DNA of 64,000 bases, taken from NCBI GenBank assembly GCA_024226515.1, contig JAAELQ010000146.1:1-64000 (forward strand), in the 5' to 3' direction. This document shows positions 53,348 through 62,504 of the stretch, in pieces. This DNA comes from a bacterium (GTDB taxonomy: Bacteria; Acidobacteriota; Polarisedimenticolia; Polarisedimenticolales; Polarisedimenticolaceae). Position 1 is the first letter of the stretch. The number at the start of each line of letters is the position of its first letter. A program made the position numbers and the translations under genes. The notes beneath the pieces were generated by a model, which was given only the letters and a program-made list of their open reading frames with translations, had not been told where the DNA came from and did no database searches.

Positions 53348-54286
53348 GTGCCGATTCCACTGGTTGCGTTCGAGGAACATTACGAGGCGTTCTTTGTGTG
53401 GCATCACGCGAGGGATGCGGGGTGGCTCGCCGAGTCGAAGAACACCCTGCTCCATGTCGATGAACACGCCGACCTTCACCTGCCGGTGTCCCGCGAGCAT
53501 TTGCCGGCCCGACACGATGCCGTCGCCGCCGCTCGCTATGCCTACACCTGTCTCAACATCTCCAGCTTCATCTGGCCTACGGTGTACGCCGGGTGCTTTG
53601 ACAGAATGTACTGGCTGCGCCGCCGACACGAAGTCGGCGCGGGCGACCGGCGCCATGTCAAGCTGAGCTTCGATCCGCAGCGGTTGCCGCAGGCGTGGAC
53701 GAAGAGCGAGCACGGGGCGCTCGAGCCGGTTCAGACGGCTCCCTCGGAAGTTGCCTGCGAAACCACACGACTCGAGCCGGACGACCGGTTTCGCCCGACC
53801 GCTCCCCTGGCGTTGGACATCGACCTCGACTACTTCGCCGTCAACGAACCGGCGGACCGCCCCGTGTCACGAGTGCGTCTGGAAGAGTCGTTTGCCCGCG
53901 AGGTCGTCGAGAATCCTTATCACTGGATGCGAGTCGAGGGCTACCCGTTTCGCGTCGAGCAAGACGAGCTCGACCACTGGGTCTTGATCCCGGTCGAGGA
54001 GGTGCCTCGGCGTCCGAGATTGCCTGCAAGCCGATCGCACGGCGTCGGCGAAGCTCTGGAGCGCTTCGGTGCCCACCTGGACAGGTCTGGTCTGATGCCG
54101 TCGTTGATCACGATCTGTCGCTCGGAATACAGCGGGTCTACGCCGATGTCGATGGCGCTCGAGATCGAACTGGGGGTGCGCAACTTGCTGACGGCGCGGT
54201 ACGAAGTCGAGGAACACTCGCTCAACGACTTGCTGCCCGCGGGTTGGAAGGTGCCGGAGCGCTTGCTGAGGTCGTTTCCCTGGTAG
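53348..54286 (+). CDS. UPF0489 family protein (arginase-fold)
   Basis: A 312-residue cytoplasmic protein of the UPF0489 (C5orf22-like) family, related to the arginase/ureohydrolase fold. Two candidate metal clusters are visible: LLHVDEHADLH (residues 34-44) and DIDLDYF. Some family members are peptide arginases that turn Arg into ornithine in RiPP natural products (OspR-type). No precursor peptide or RiPP enzyme lies nearby, so that role is not supported here. The start is GTG 53348 after a GAGAGAG purine tract; TAGAAT at 53302-53307 could be its -10. It is a single gene, followed by a toxin-antitoxin pair. Confidence 0.75.
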   Translation: MPIPLVAFEEHYEAFFVWHHARDAGWLAESKNTLLHVDEHADLHLPVSREHLPARHDAVAAARYAYTCLNISSFIWPTVYAGCFDRMYWLRRRHEVGAGDRRHVKLSFDPQRLPQAWTKSEHGALEPVQTAPSEVACETTRLEPDDRFRPTAPLALDIDLDYFAVNEPADRPVSRVRLEESFAREVVENPYHWMRVEGYPFRVEQDELDHWVLIPVEEVPRRPRLPASRSHGVGEALERFGAHLDRSGLMPSLITICRSEYSGSTPMSMALEIELGVRNLLTARYEVEEHSLNDLLPAGWKVPERLLRSFPW

Positions 54287-54320
54287 CCGAAGCAGAATGG
54301 CGGGGGCGCGGGCCGGAACA

Positions 54321-54349
54321 TTGACAAGGTAGCTACTGGTAGCTACATT
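54321..54349 (+). promoter_or_regulatory. Promoter-operator of the Phd/PIN toxin-antitoxin module
   Basis: TTGACA (54321-54326), a 17-nt spacer and TACATT (54344-54349) form a near-consensus promoter. The spacer holds a direct repeat GGTAGCTAC at 54328-54336 and 54338-54346, and each copy contains the palindrome GTAGCTAC. The second copy overlaps the -10, so antitoxin or complex binding should block transcription. The expected start site falls on or next to the antitoxin ATG (54356), implying a leaderless or nearly leaderless mRNA. Confidence 0.75.
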
Positions 54350-54355
54350 CTCGAT

Positions 54356-54664
54356 ATGGGCGAGATCAAGACCGTCGGGATCAAGGAGCTGAAGAACAAC
54401 CTCAGCGCCTATCTACGCGAAGTTCGTCTCGGTACACGAGTGTTCGTCTCGGACCGGAACCGCGTCGTGGCGGAACTGCACGAGCCCCGCGCCGGCTACG
54501 CGGTCGACGATCCGATGCATCCGAGGCTCGTGGCCTGGATCGAGTCGGGGGTCGTTTCGCCTCCCATCGTCGGGAAGACGAAGTTGCCGACCTCTCCCGT
54601 CAAGCTCGACGAGGGGACCGCGGAGAGGCTCCTCGACGAGGATCGTCGGGACCGCACGGGATGA
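54356..54664 (+). CDS. Phd/YefM-family antitoxin
   Basis: A 102-residue antitoxin with the Phd/YefM DNA-binding N-terminus (VGIKELKNNLSAYLREVRLGTRVFVSDRNRVVAEL) and a longer, disordered-looking C-terminus (about 45-102) that should wrap the toxin. It starts right at the predicted transcription start and overlaps the PIN toxin by 4 nt (ATGA). Autoregulation through the twin palindromes in its promoter is expected. Confidence 0.9.
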   Translation: MGEIKTVGIKELKNNLSAYLREVRLGTRVFVSDRNRVVAELHEPRAGYAVDDPMHPRLVAWIESGVVSPPIVGKTKLPTSPVKLDEGTAERLLDEDRRDRTG

Positions 54665-55077
54665 CCGTCGTCTACCTGGAGTCCTCCGCCGTGCTGCACT
54701 GGCTCCTCGGTCAAGCGCGGGCCGCGGAGGTGCGCCGTGCCGTGGATCGGGCGGAGCTCGTGCTCACCTCGACCCTCACGACGACCGAATGCGAACGGGT
54801 TCTGATTCGCGCCGAGGATCCGGGCGGCCTCAAGGGCGGGGACGCCCAACGCTTGCGGGGGATGCTCGAGCGGGCGCAGGCCGCGTGGACGCGCATGAGC
54901 GTATCCGACGACGTGCTGACACGCGCCGCGCGCCCGTTCCCCGTCGAGCCGGTGCGTACGCTGGACGCGATTCACCTGGCCACGGCTCTCGAGTTCGCCG
55001 CGGTCTACCCGGATTTGCGCGTGCTCAGCTACGACCGGCGGATTCGCGGGAACGCCGAGGCGCTGGGGATCCTGTAG
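54661..55077 (+). CDS. PIN-domain toxin (VapC-like)
   Basis: A 138-residue PIN-domain ribonuclease toxin. The conserved acidic positions are visible: Glu7 in VVYLESSAVL (Asp in many VapCs), Glu in TTTECERVL, and Asp in VRTLDAIHLATAL, followed by VLSYDRRIRG. The PIN fold coordinates Mg/Mn for RNA cleavage, often of tRNA or rRNA. It is translationally coupled to the Phd-type antitoxin. The T-arm-like repeat begins 14 nt after its stop. Confidence 0.9.
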   Translation: MTVVYLESSAVLHWLLGQARAAEVRRAVDRAELVLTSTLTTTECERVLIRAEDPGGLKGGDAQRLRGMLERAQAAWTRMSVSDDVLTRAARPFPVEPVRTLDAIHLATALEFAAVYPDLRVLSYDRRIRGNAEALGIL

Positions 55078-55090
55078 AGGTTGTGGTTGG

Positions 55091-55190
55091 GCGCGGGTTC
55101 GATTCCCGCCGCCGCCCTCGGCGTCGCCGCGAACTCGCTTGCGCGCCCTCGCTTCGCTTCGGGCGCGGGTTCGATTCCCGCCGCCGCCCT
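55091..55190 (+). repeat. Tandem T-arm-like hairpin repeat, locus A (two copies)
   Basis: A core GCGCGGGTTCGATTCCCGCC occurs at 55091 and 55163, a 72-nt period, each followed by GCCGCCCT. The core resembles the T-arm of tRNA or tmRNA, but no acceptor, D-arm or CCA is present. Between the copies, CGCGCCC (55142-55148) pairs with GGGCGCG (55161-55167) around a 12-nt loop. Related units occur at 62131-62233. It sits between the convergent PIN-toxin and beta-helix genes. Confidence 0.75.
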
Positions 55191-55219
55191 ACGGCCGTCG
55201 CCTTGACTCGATAGCGTGG

Positions 55220-56308
55220 TCAACAGGGCGGCAGACCGGGCATCAGGTTGTCGCCGAAGGATACGTTGCCGACCCCAGTGTTACAAAAATCCGGTGTGCC
55301 GCAGGTTGCCCCGCCGCAGGCCACACCGCCTGCGTTGTTCCAGGCCGTGTTGCGTCCGTAGCGATTGTTGCTGCCGTGGAGTCTGATCCCGAACCAGCCG
55401 TTGTCGTTCGACGCGTTTCGCTCGATCCTGTTGCCGTCGGACAGAATCACATCGATCCCTGTCCCAAAGTGACCTGTGGTCACGTTGTTCGTGACGGTGC
55501 AGTTCTTGGAATTGAACAACTTAATCCCGGTTTCACTGAAGATTCCCATGTCATTTGTGCCGCGCACTCGATTGTTGTCGATCGTATTCGTGTCGCCATT
55601 AACCAAGATCCCGACGCTCTGGTGCGTGACGGAGTTGTCGACGATCAACGAATCTGTGATGTCGTCGGTAGCAATACCGGCACCACCCGGTAAGTTGATG
55701 TCGACGAGGTTACCTCGGATCGTGAGCCCGGTCGCCGACCCGCGCTGATCGATCCCGTATTCCGCAAGGTTGCGCATCACGTTGTCCTCGATGATTCCAG
55801 CCGACGGGATGCTGCTCGAGTCCAGGAACAGCCCATTGCCCAGACCCTCGACGAAGTTGCGACGGACCTCGACGTGGGCCGCGTTGGTCACAAACATGGA
55901 TGCGAAACCACCTCCTCTGAGCTTGAGGTCCTCGATCACGACACTTGAATTGCTGACCGCCGCCGTAGTCACGTTCACTTGATCCGAGCCTGACGAGGTG
56001 ATGCTCCCGTTGCGAATGGTGAAGCTCAGCACGTTGGAGACCACCACCCCCATGTTGAAGCCGCTGGTGACAATAGAAAAACCGTTCAGGTCGAGGTCCA
56101 TCACCTCGGTGCCGGTTCCGATCACCTGCACCACGATGCCGCTCGCGGTGATGTTTCGAGTGAGGATGAACTTGCCGCTGGCATCCGCTCCATTGAGCAC
56201 GACGGGCTCGAAGATCGGGATGCGGCCCTCCTCAGCGTGGACCGGCAGGATGGGGAGGCTGAGCGCGCTCAGGATCAGGACTACCTTGGCGACGAGTCGG
56301 TGCTTCAT
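55220..56308 (-). CDS. Exported right-handed beta-helix (NosD/pectate-lyase-like) protein
   Basis: A 362-residue exported protein. A signal peptide (MKHRLVAKVVLILSALSLPILPVHA) precedes a parallel beta-helix with NosD/PbH1-type rungs: DLDLNGFSIVTSG, VEVRRNFVEG, IIEDNVMRNLAEYGIDQRG, LTIRGNLVDINL, NTIDNNRVRG, CTVTNNVTTGHFGTGIDV, GNRIERNASNDNGWFGIRL and NNRYGRNTAWNNAGG. Such proteins bind or cleave polysaccharide; no catalytic residues can be assigned. ATG 56308 has AAGGAG with 7-nt spacing; the GTG upstream in frame is not used. A decayed paralogue lies immediately upstream on the same strand. Confidence 0.85.
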   Translation of the reverse strand: MKHRLVAKVVLILSALSLPILPVHAEEGRIPIFEPVVLNGADASGKFILTRNITASGIVVQVIGTGTEVMDLDLNGFSIVTSGFNMGVVVSNVLSFTIRNGSITSSGSDQVNVTTAAVSNSSVVIEDLKLRGGGFASMFVTNAAHVEVRRNFVEGLGNGLFLDSSSIPSAGIIEDNVMRNLAEYGIDQRGSATGLTIRGNLVDINLPGGAGIATDDITDSLIVDNSVTHQSVGILVNGDTNTIDNNRVRGTNDMGIFSETGIKLFNSKNCTVTNNVTTGHFGTGIDVILSDGNRIERNASNDNGWFGIRLHGSNNRYGRNTAWNNAGGVACGGATCGTPDFCNTGVGNVSFGDNLMPGLPPC

Positions 56309-56467
56309 CGTTGGACTCCTTCGAGGCGGCAGATCACGGCTATCGTGCCCCTGGGAACGTACAACGGCGGAGAGCTTCCGATCGCACGGCCGGGCTGCCA
56401 CCTCGATCCCGGGAATCTACGCCATTTTGACGGGCAGAGATAGCTTTTTTGGGGAGCGAAAGCGCCG

Positions 56468-56697
56468 CTACCCGGGCGCGGAAGCGTAGAGCTGCGCCAC
56501 GAACGCGATGTGCCCGACGGTGCCCGCGGATGTGTTCGCGATCGTGAACCCGTTCAGATCCAGCTCGACGATCTCGGACCCGTACCGATGAACTCGAGCG
56601 TCGCATCGGTGCCTGTGCCCGTGATGTCACGGGTGACGACGTACTTACCTCCGACCGTGGCGAGCAGCGTGGCAAGTGCGAGCGCCACGAGCGTCAC
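56468..56697 (-). pseudogene. Remnant of a second beta-helix gene (frameshifted, truncated)
   Basis: Frame 56697-56554 reads a hydrophobic leader, then GGKYVVTRDITGTGTD and LEFIGTG, paralleling SGKFILTRNITASG and QVIGTG of the intact neighbour, and stops after PRSSSWI. In the next frame the same DNA reads SEIVELDLNGFTIANTSAG, matching TEVMDLDLNGFSI, and ends at 56468. A one-base loss near 56580 joins the two. Even repaired, it would encode only about 75 residues. GGAGG lies 9 nt before the GTG start. Confidence 0.7.
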
Positions 56698-56751
56698 ACG
56701 CCGCAACCTCCGTGCCGTGCCCTGTCTGGCGCAGGATCTATACTGCCGCCG

Positions 56752-58809
56752 ATGGAGACTCCGATGCGACCCGGCGCCGTCGTGGCCTGGTGGGACGGCA
56801 GCAAGCTCTCGTTCGGCGTACTCGCCGGAGAGGAGAAGCAGCGCAAGCGGCTGGTCCTGCGTGGCGGCAAGGAGGCCCGGATTCCGGCCGCGCGTGTGCT
56901 GTTCGAGGTCGACCCGCCGGGGCGCGTGCCGTCGAGCGACCTGACCGAGCGCCGCGACGCGGGCGAGCGTGTGGACGCGACGCGGAGCCGCGCGGAGACG
57001 CTGGCCGAGGAGATCGACGTCGCGCTCGTGTGGGAGATCGTGATCGACGGCCGGCCGGACGACGGCGGCGACCCGCTGACGCTCGACGACCTGGCGGAAC
57101 TCGCGATCGAACGCTGCGACGGAGACGGCCGGGCCGCGACGTTCCTCGCTCTGCTGGCCGACGGGCTGCACTTCGTGCGGCGCGGCGAGCACTGGGTGCC
57201 GCGCGGTCCACAGGCGGTCGAGGAACTGCTCGCGGAGCGCGAGCGTGTCCGGCGGCGCGAGCGCGAGACGGCGGCGCTGTTCGACGGGCTGCGCGCCGCG
57301 ACACGCGGCGAGCGGTTCGTCGAGGCGGGCAACGACGCCGAGCGCAGGTATCTCGAGGCGCTGATGAAGTGTGCGCTGCGTGAGGACGCCGCCTCCGATG
57401 CGCACCAGTCGTGTGCGAAGGAGGCCCTCACCGGCGCGGGCATCCGCTACGAGCGGCTGCACGAGGGCGCGTTCCGCGTCCTGCGTCGTCTCGGGCGCTT
57501 CGACTCCGACGACGTCAACTTGCAGGTCTTGCGCTTCGGTCTGCCGGCTCGTTTCCCGGAGGAGGTCGAGCGTGAGGCGCTCGCAGCGGCGAACGCCGGC
57601 TTCGAGCGCGAGGGTCGTATCGACCTGACCGGCCTCGAGGCGCTCAGTATCGACGGCCCCACGACGACCGAGATCGACGACGCGCTGTCCGTCGAGCCGC
57701 GCGCGGGAGGCGGAGCTCGCGTCGGCGTGCACATCGCAGATCCCGGCGCGTTCTTCCGGCCCGGAGACGCGCTGGACGAGGAGGCCCTCTCGCGCGGGCT
57801 GAGTTACTACATGCCCGACGTTCGCATTCCGATGCTGCCGGCCGCGATCGCCGACGACGCGGCGAGTCTCGTCGCGGGCAGCGACCGGCCGGCCCTGAGC
57901 TTCCTGGTCGACGTGGACGCGTCGGGGGAGATCGAGGGCTACGAGGTGCTGCGCTCGATCGTGCGTTGCGCGGCGCGACTCGACTACGAGCAGGTGGACG
58001 AGATGCTGGCGCAGGCGGACGGGCCGGGGCTCGAGACCCTGCAGGCGCTCGACTCGTTCGCGCGGGCGCGCCAGCGGCTGCGCGGCGAGCGCGGGGCGGT
58101 CGTCATCCTGTCCGACGAGGCCGAGGCCCACGTCGGCGAGGACGGCGAGCCGCAGCTCGAGATCCTGTCGGCGGAGTCCTGTTCGCGCCGCACGGTCACC
58201 GAGTCGATGGTGCTCGCCGGCGAGGTGGCGGCGCGGTTCTGCGAGGAGGCCGACCTGCCCGTCGTGTATCGGCGGCAGGCTGCGCCGGAGAGGGCGCTCG
58301 ATTTGTCCGACGGCATCGCGCGCGACCCGGTGACCGTGCGCCGCACGCGTATGAGCCTGCGCCGCGCGACCGCGGGCCTCGAGCGTGGCCCGCACTCCTC
58401 GCTGGGGCTTGCGGCCTACACGCAGGTCACGTCGCCCATCCGTCGCTACCAGGACCTGCTGGTGCAACGCCAGATCACGGCGGCGCTGTCCGGCGAGGCG
58501 CCGCCGTACGATCGCGAGCGGATCCAGCGCGTGCTGGCCACGACCGAGGCCGCCTCCGCCGACGCGCGCAAGGCCGAACGCGCCGCCGACGATTTCTGGA
58601 TGCTGCGCTATCTGGAGCGCTTCGCCGCCGAGGAGCTGTCCGCGACCGTCGTCCAGGTCGAGCCGCGTCCCGTCGTCGTCCTGGACGACGTCCTGCGCGA
58701 GCAGCCGATGTCCTCGCTGAAGCAGGTCGAGGTCGGACAGCGGATCGTGGTCCGGGTGGAGAACGTCAACCCTCGCGCGGGGCTCCTGCAACTGCGGCGT
58801 TCCGGGTAG
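56752..58809 (+). CDS. RNase II/R-type 3-prime exoribonuclease
   Basis: A 685-residue RNB-family enzyme. An N-terminal cold-shock-like region and a linker are followed by the RNB domain, starting near 290. The magnesium site reads D301-GPTTT-E307-I-D309-D310: the position equal to Asp207 of E. coli RNase II is Glu. The conserved HIADPGAFF, YYMPDVRIPMLP and YTQVTSPIRRYQDLL motifs and an S1-like C-terminus (VVQVEPRPVVVL to ENVNPRAGLLQLRR) are present. It should degrade single-stranded RNA 3-prime to 5-prime. TATACT at 56739-56744 is a likely -10, which would make ATG 56752 leaderless; ATG 56764, behind GGAG, is a good alternative. Confidence 0.92.
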   Translation: METPMRPGAVVAWWDGSKLSFGVLAGEEKQRKRLVLRGGKEARIPAARVLFEVDPPGRVPSSDLTERRDAGERVDATRSRAETLAEEIDVALVWEIVIDGRPDDGGDPLTLDDLAELAIERCDGDGRAATFLALLADGLHFVRRGEHWVPRGPQAVEELLAERERVRRRERETAALFDGLRAATRGERFVEAGNDAERRYLEALMKCALREDAASDAHQSCAKEALTGAGIRYERLHEGAFRVLRRLGRFDSDDVNLQVLRFGLPARFPEEVEREALAAANAGFEREGRIDLTGLEALSIDGPTTTEIDDALSVEPRAGGGARVGVHIADPGAFFRPGDALDEEALSRGLSYYMPDVRIPMLPAAIADDAASLVAGSDRPALSFLVDVDASGEIEGYEVLRSIVRCAARLDYEQVDEMLAQADGPGLETLQALDSFARARQRLRGERGAVVILSDEAEAHVGEDGEPQLEILSAESCSRRTVTESMVLAGEVAARFCEEADLPVVYRRQAAPERALDLSDGIARDPVTVRRTRMSLRRATAGLERGPHSSLGLAAYTQVTSPIRRYQDLLVQRQITAALSGEAPPYDRERIQRVLATTEAASADARKAERAADDFWMLRYLERFAAEELSATVVQVEPRPVVVLDDVLREQPMSSLKQVEVGQRIVVRVENVNPRAGLLQLRRSG

Positions 58810-58892
58810 GCACGGTCCGTTTCCCAGGCTGGACGCAACCCTCGTGCGCCGTCATCATGCTCCTCCACGTTGCTGCGGATCGAGGAGGCGAG

Positions 58893-60545
<1,653 letters not shown>

Positions 60546-60581
60546 CGCCCCGCGGCGGCCCGGCGGTCCATCGCCGCCCGC

Positions 60582-60597
60582 TGTGATAAAATTCACG
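60582..60597 (+). promoter_or_regulatory. CRP/FNR-type palindrome over a -10-like box
   Basis: TGTGA (60582-60586), 6 nt, then TCAC (60593-60596) matches the CRP consensus TGTGA-N6-TCACA at nine of ten positions. The spacer TAAAAT (60587-60592) is itself a good -10 box, 57 nt before the Rieske ATG. A CRP/FNR-family regulator bound here would probably repress. The regulator is not in the window. Confidence 0.45.
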
Positions 60598-60648
60598 TTC
60601 TTTCGGGGCTCGCACGCGCGACCCTGTTCGCGTTCGGAGGCCAGCCAG

Positions 60649-60984
60649 ATGGGGCGCTGGGTCGGTGTGGGAACTCTCGAAGACGTTCCGGCGGGAGAGG
60701 GCCGCACGGTCACCGCTGGGGACCGTCGCATCGCATTGTCCAACGAGGGCGGCCGCTTCTGGGCGGTCGACGACGCTTGCCCGCACCAGGGAGCCTCGCT
60801 CGCGACGGGCACGCTCCACGACGGACGGGTGATCTGCCCCTTGCATTCCTGGATCTTCGAGCTGAACACCGGTCGCTGTCCGCGAGACAGCCACGATCCG
60901 GTCGCCGTTTACGCGACCCGTACCAACGGGGACGTCGTCGAGGTGCAACTGCCGCCCGACGCTTCGCCCGGGGGAGAACGATGA
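60649..60984 (+). CDS. Rieske-type [2Fe-2S] ferredoxin
   Basis: A 111-residue soluble Rieske protein (NirD/biphenyl-ferredoxin type). The cluster ligands are seen as C-P-H in DDACPHQGAS and C-x2-H in VICPLHSWIFEL. There is no signal peptide or membrane anchor, so it is a cytoplasmic electron carrier. ATG 60649 has GGAGG 9 nt upstream. It overlaps the NuoI-like gene by 4 nt, so the two are co-translated. Together with ETF-QO upstream it may form an accessory route of electrons to quinone. Confidence 0.92.
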   Translation: MGRWVGVGTLEDVPAGEGRTVTAGDRRIALSNEGGRFWAVDDACPHQGASLATGTLHDGRVICPLHSWIFELNTGRCPRDSHDPVAVYATRTNGDVVEVQLPPDASPGGER

Positions 60985-61550
60985 AGGTCAAGCGAGTCCG
61001 CCCGGGTCTGATCCACCGGCTCTATTTCCCGAGCATCTTTGCCGGTCTGATGGTCACCCTGCGACACATGTTCCGCAAGAAGGACACGATGCAGTACCCC
61101 GAGCAGCAGCGCGAGTTCGGCGAGCGCTACCGCGGCGTTCCGGCGCTGGTCAAGGATCAGGACGGCCGCGAGAAGTGTGTCGCCTGCTACATGTGCCAGT
61201 GGGTTTGTCCGCCGCGGGCGATCACCATCGAGGCCGGCCAACTCAAGGCGGACAGCGACCGTAGCCAGATCGAGAAGTTCCCGGAGAAGTTCGAGATCAA
61301 CATGCTGCGCTGCATCTACTGCGGCCTGTGTGAGGAGGCCTGTCCGGAAGAGGCGATCTTCATGTCGAAGACCTACGTCGTCACCGGACTGTCGCGCGAG
61401 CTGATGATCTTCGAGAAACCCAAGCTGTACGAGATCGGCGGCGTGCGGCACGACGACATCAAGAAATGGGCTCCCGAGACCAAGGGGCCGCGCGAGCGGT
61501 CCCACGTTTCCGGAGACGAGATCGCGCCCTCGACCGCCGGCGGGCACTGA
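60981..61550 (+). CDS. nuoI: NuoI-like 2[4Fe-4S] subunit (complex I 23-kDa type)
   Basis: A 189-residue ferredoxin subunit with two complete cluster motifs, CVACYMCQWVCP and CIYCGLCEEACP, the arrangement that carries clusters N6a and N6b in complex I. The N-terminal FAGLMVTLRHMF amphipathic helix and YPEQQREFGERYRGVPAL match NuoI, and ELMIFEKPKLYEIGG is typical of its C-terminal part. It is separated from other nuo genes (nuoB is about 40 kb away) and coupled to a Rieske gene. It may therefore serve complex I or a dedicated module with ETF-QO; I cannot decide. Confidence 0.9.
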   Translation: MKVKRVRPGLIHRLYFPSIFAGLMVTLRHMFRKKDTMQYPEQQREFGERYRGVPALVKDQDGREKCVACYMCQWVCPPRAITIEAGQLKADSDRSQIEKFPEKFEINMLRCIYCGLCEEACPEEAIFMSKTYVVTGLSRELMIFEKPKLYEIGGVRHDDIKKWAPETKGPRERSHVSGDEIAPSTAGGH

Positions 61551-61557
61551 GGCAAGC

Positions 61558-62115
61558 GTGTCACGTGTAACGATCATCGTTGTAGGACTGCTGGCGCTGG
61601 CCCTGTCGACCGCGCCGGCCTCGGCCATCACCGGTCGCGTCGTGGACGAGGGTGGAAACCCGGTCGCCGGTGCCCGTGCGTGCCACGTCATCAACGGCAA
61701 GGAGCAGGTCTGCGCCGAGGTCGACTCGGGCGGGCGCTACGATCTGATCGACACTTCCGGATCCGACACCGTTAGGGTCAGCGGTCCCGGGTATCTGCCG
61801 CGGTTGATCGCGGCGGTCGACCAACTCGTTCCCGTCGTCCTGGACCCGGCCAGCTCGTTGTGGGTCAAGCTGGCCGGCGCCGAGAGCGGTGAGCCGATCG
61901 AGAACGGCACCGTGTGGGTGATCCAGGCCTCCGGCAAACGGCTCGGTCCGTTTCCCCCCAACGCCGCCGGCGTACGCATCAAGAGCCTCGAGCCGGGCGA
62001 GATCCGCATCCGCGCGGAGGCCCCGGGGCACGAGCCCACGGTGCAATCCGTGACGCTGACCCCGCGCCGGGAGTTCGACGTCGTCGTGAAGCTGCCGGTG
62101 GTCGAGAAGGACTGA
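61558..62115 (+). CDS. Exported carboxypeptidase-regulatory-like protein
   Basis: A 185-residue exported protein. A signal peptide (MSRVTIIVVGLLALALSTAPASA) precedes two beta-sandwich modules of the carboxypeptidase-regulatory/transthyretin-like type: ITGRVVDEGGNPVAGARACHV with YDLIDTSGSDTVRVSGPGY, then LWVKLAGAESGEPIENGTVWVI with IRIRAEAPGHEPTVQSVTL. There is no enzymatic motif. The start is GTG 61558, 7 nt after the nuoI-like stop, so it may be the last gene of that unit. Confidence 0.82.
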   Translation: MSRVTIIVVGLLALALSTAPASAITGRVVDEGGNPVAGARACHVINGKEQVCAEVDSGGRYDLIDTSGSDTVRVSGPGYLPRLIAAVDQLVPVVLDPASSLWVKLAGAESGEPIENGTVWVIQASGKRLGPFPPNAAGVRIKSLEPGEIRIRAEAPGHEPTVQSVTLTPRREFDVVVKLPVVEKD

Positions 62116-62130
62116 CCGGGCTCCCGGCCG

Positions 62131-62233
62131 CTTCGGGCACGGGTTCGATTCCCGCCGCCGGCCTTCGGCCGTCGCCACGTCTCGCTAGCGTGTCCTCGCT
62201 TTGCTTCGGACACGGGTTCGATTCCCGCCGCCC
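62131..62233 (+). repeat. Tandem T-arm-like hairpin repeat, locus B (two copies)
   Basis: The core CACGGGTTCGATTCCCGCC occurs at 62139 and 62211, a period of 72-73 nt, on the same strand as locus A. CGTGTCC (62189-62195) pairs with GGACACG (62208-62214) around a 12-nt loop that differs from locus A at one base. Compared with CGCGCCC/GGGCGCG at locus A, two base pairs have changed from C-G to T-A with pairing kept. It lies downstream of the carboxypeptidase-regulatory-like gene. Confidence 0.75.
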
Positions 62234-62440
62234 TCGCCGTCTGGGGCTCCAACGACGCGCGACGCGGCCGTTCACTGTTCGCCAGCGAAGAACCTGCCTA
62301 GCAGCGGGCACCGTCACCGGACTCGAAGTCCGGTAGTGGTTTTCGCGCGACGAAACTCTACGGGTTCTTGTCCAGGTGGGTGTTCCCAGCGTGTGCGAGC
62401 GATGAGGCGAGCCCACTCGAACGCTCTAGGCTCCGCCGCC
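62234..62440. other. Gene-free stretch between repeat B and the YefM promoter
   Basis: Contains one clear hairpin, ACCGGACT/AGTCCGGT with a CGA loop (62316-62334), and otherwise no coding sequence that I can support. With the repeat and promoter on either side, the whole gene-free gap is 62116-62504. Confidence 0.5.
62316..62343 (+). terminator. Hairpin with short T-run
   Basis: A perfect 8-bp stem ACCGGACT/AGTCCGGT (62316-62334), 3-nt loop, followed by AGTGG and TTTT (62340-62343). It could terminate transcription entering from the nuoI-like unit, but the T-run is short and offset. Confidence 0.35.
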
Positions 62441-62482
62441 TTGAAATCTGCAAGAGCAACCTGTACATTAGTAGTGTACAGG
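62441..62482 (+). promoter_or_regulatory. Promoter-operator of the YefM/YoeB module
   Basis: TTGAAA (62441-62446), a 17-nt spacer and TACATT (62464-62469) form the promoter. A perfect inverted repeat CCTGTACA (62460-62467)/TGTACAGG (62475-62482) with a 7-nt centre covers the -10. TGTACA palindromes spaced about one helical turn apart are the known YefM operator element, so autorepression by YefM/YoeB is expected. AGGAG at 62493-62497 serves the antitoxin GTG. Confidence 0.8.
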
Positions 62483-62504
62483 TCGTTGAGGTAGGAGTTT
62501 CTCC

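Noticed and set aside
55029..55223. Minus-strand frames containing AAGIEPAP at both repeat loci (also 61737-62252)
   Set aside because: These are translations of the T-arm-like repeat in antisense. The shared peptide reflects the DNA repeat, not a protein family.
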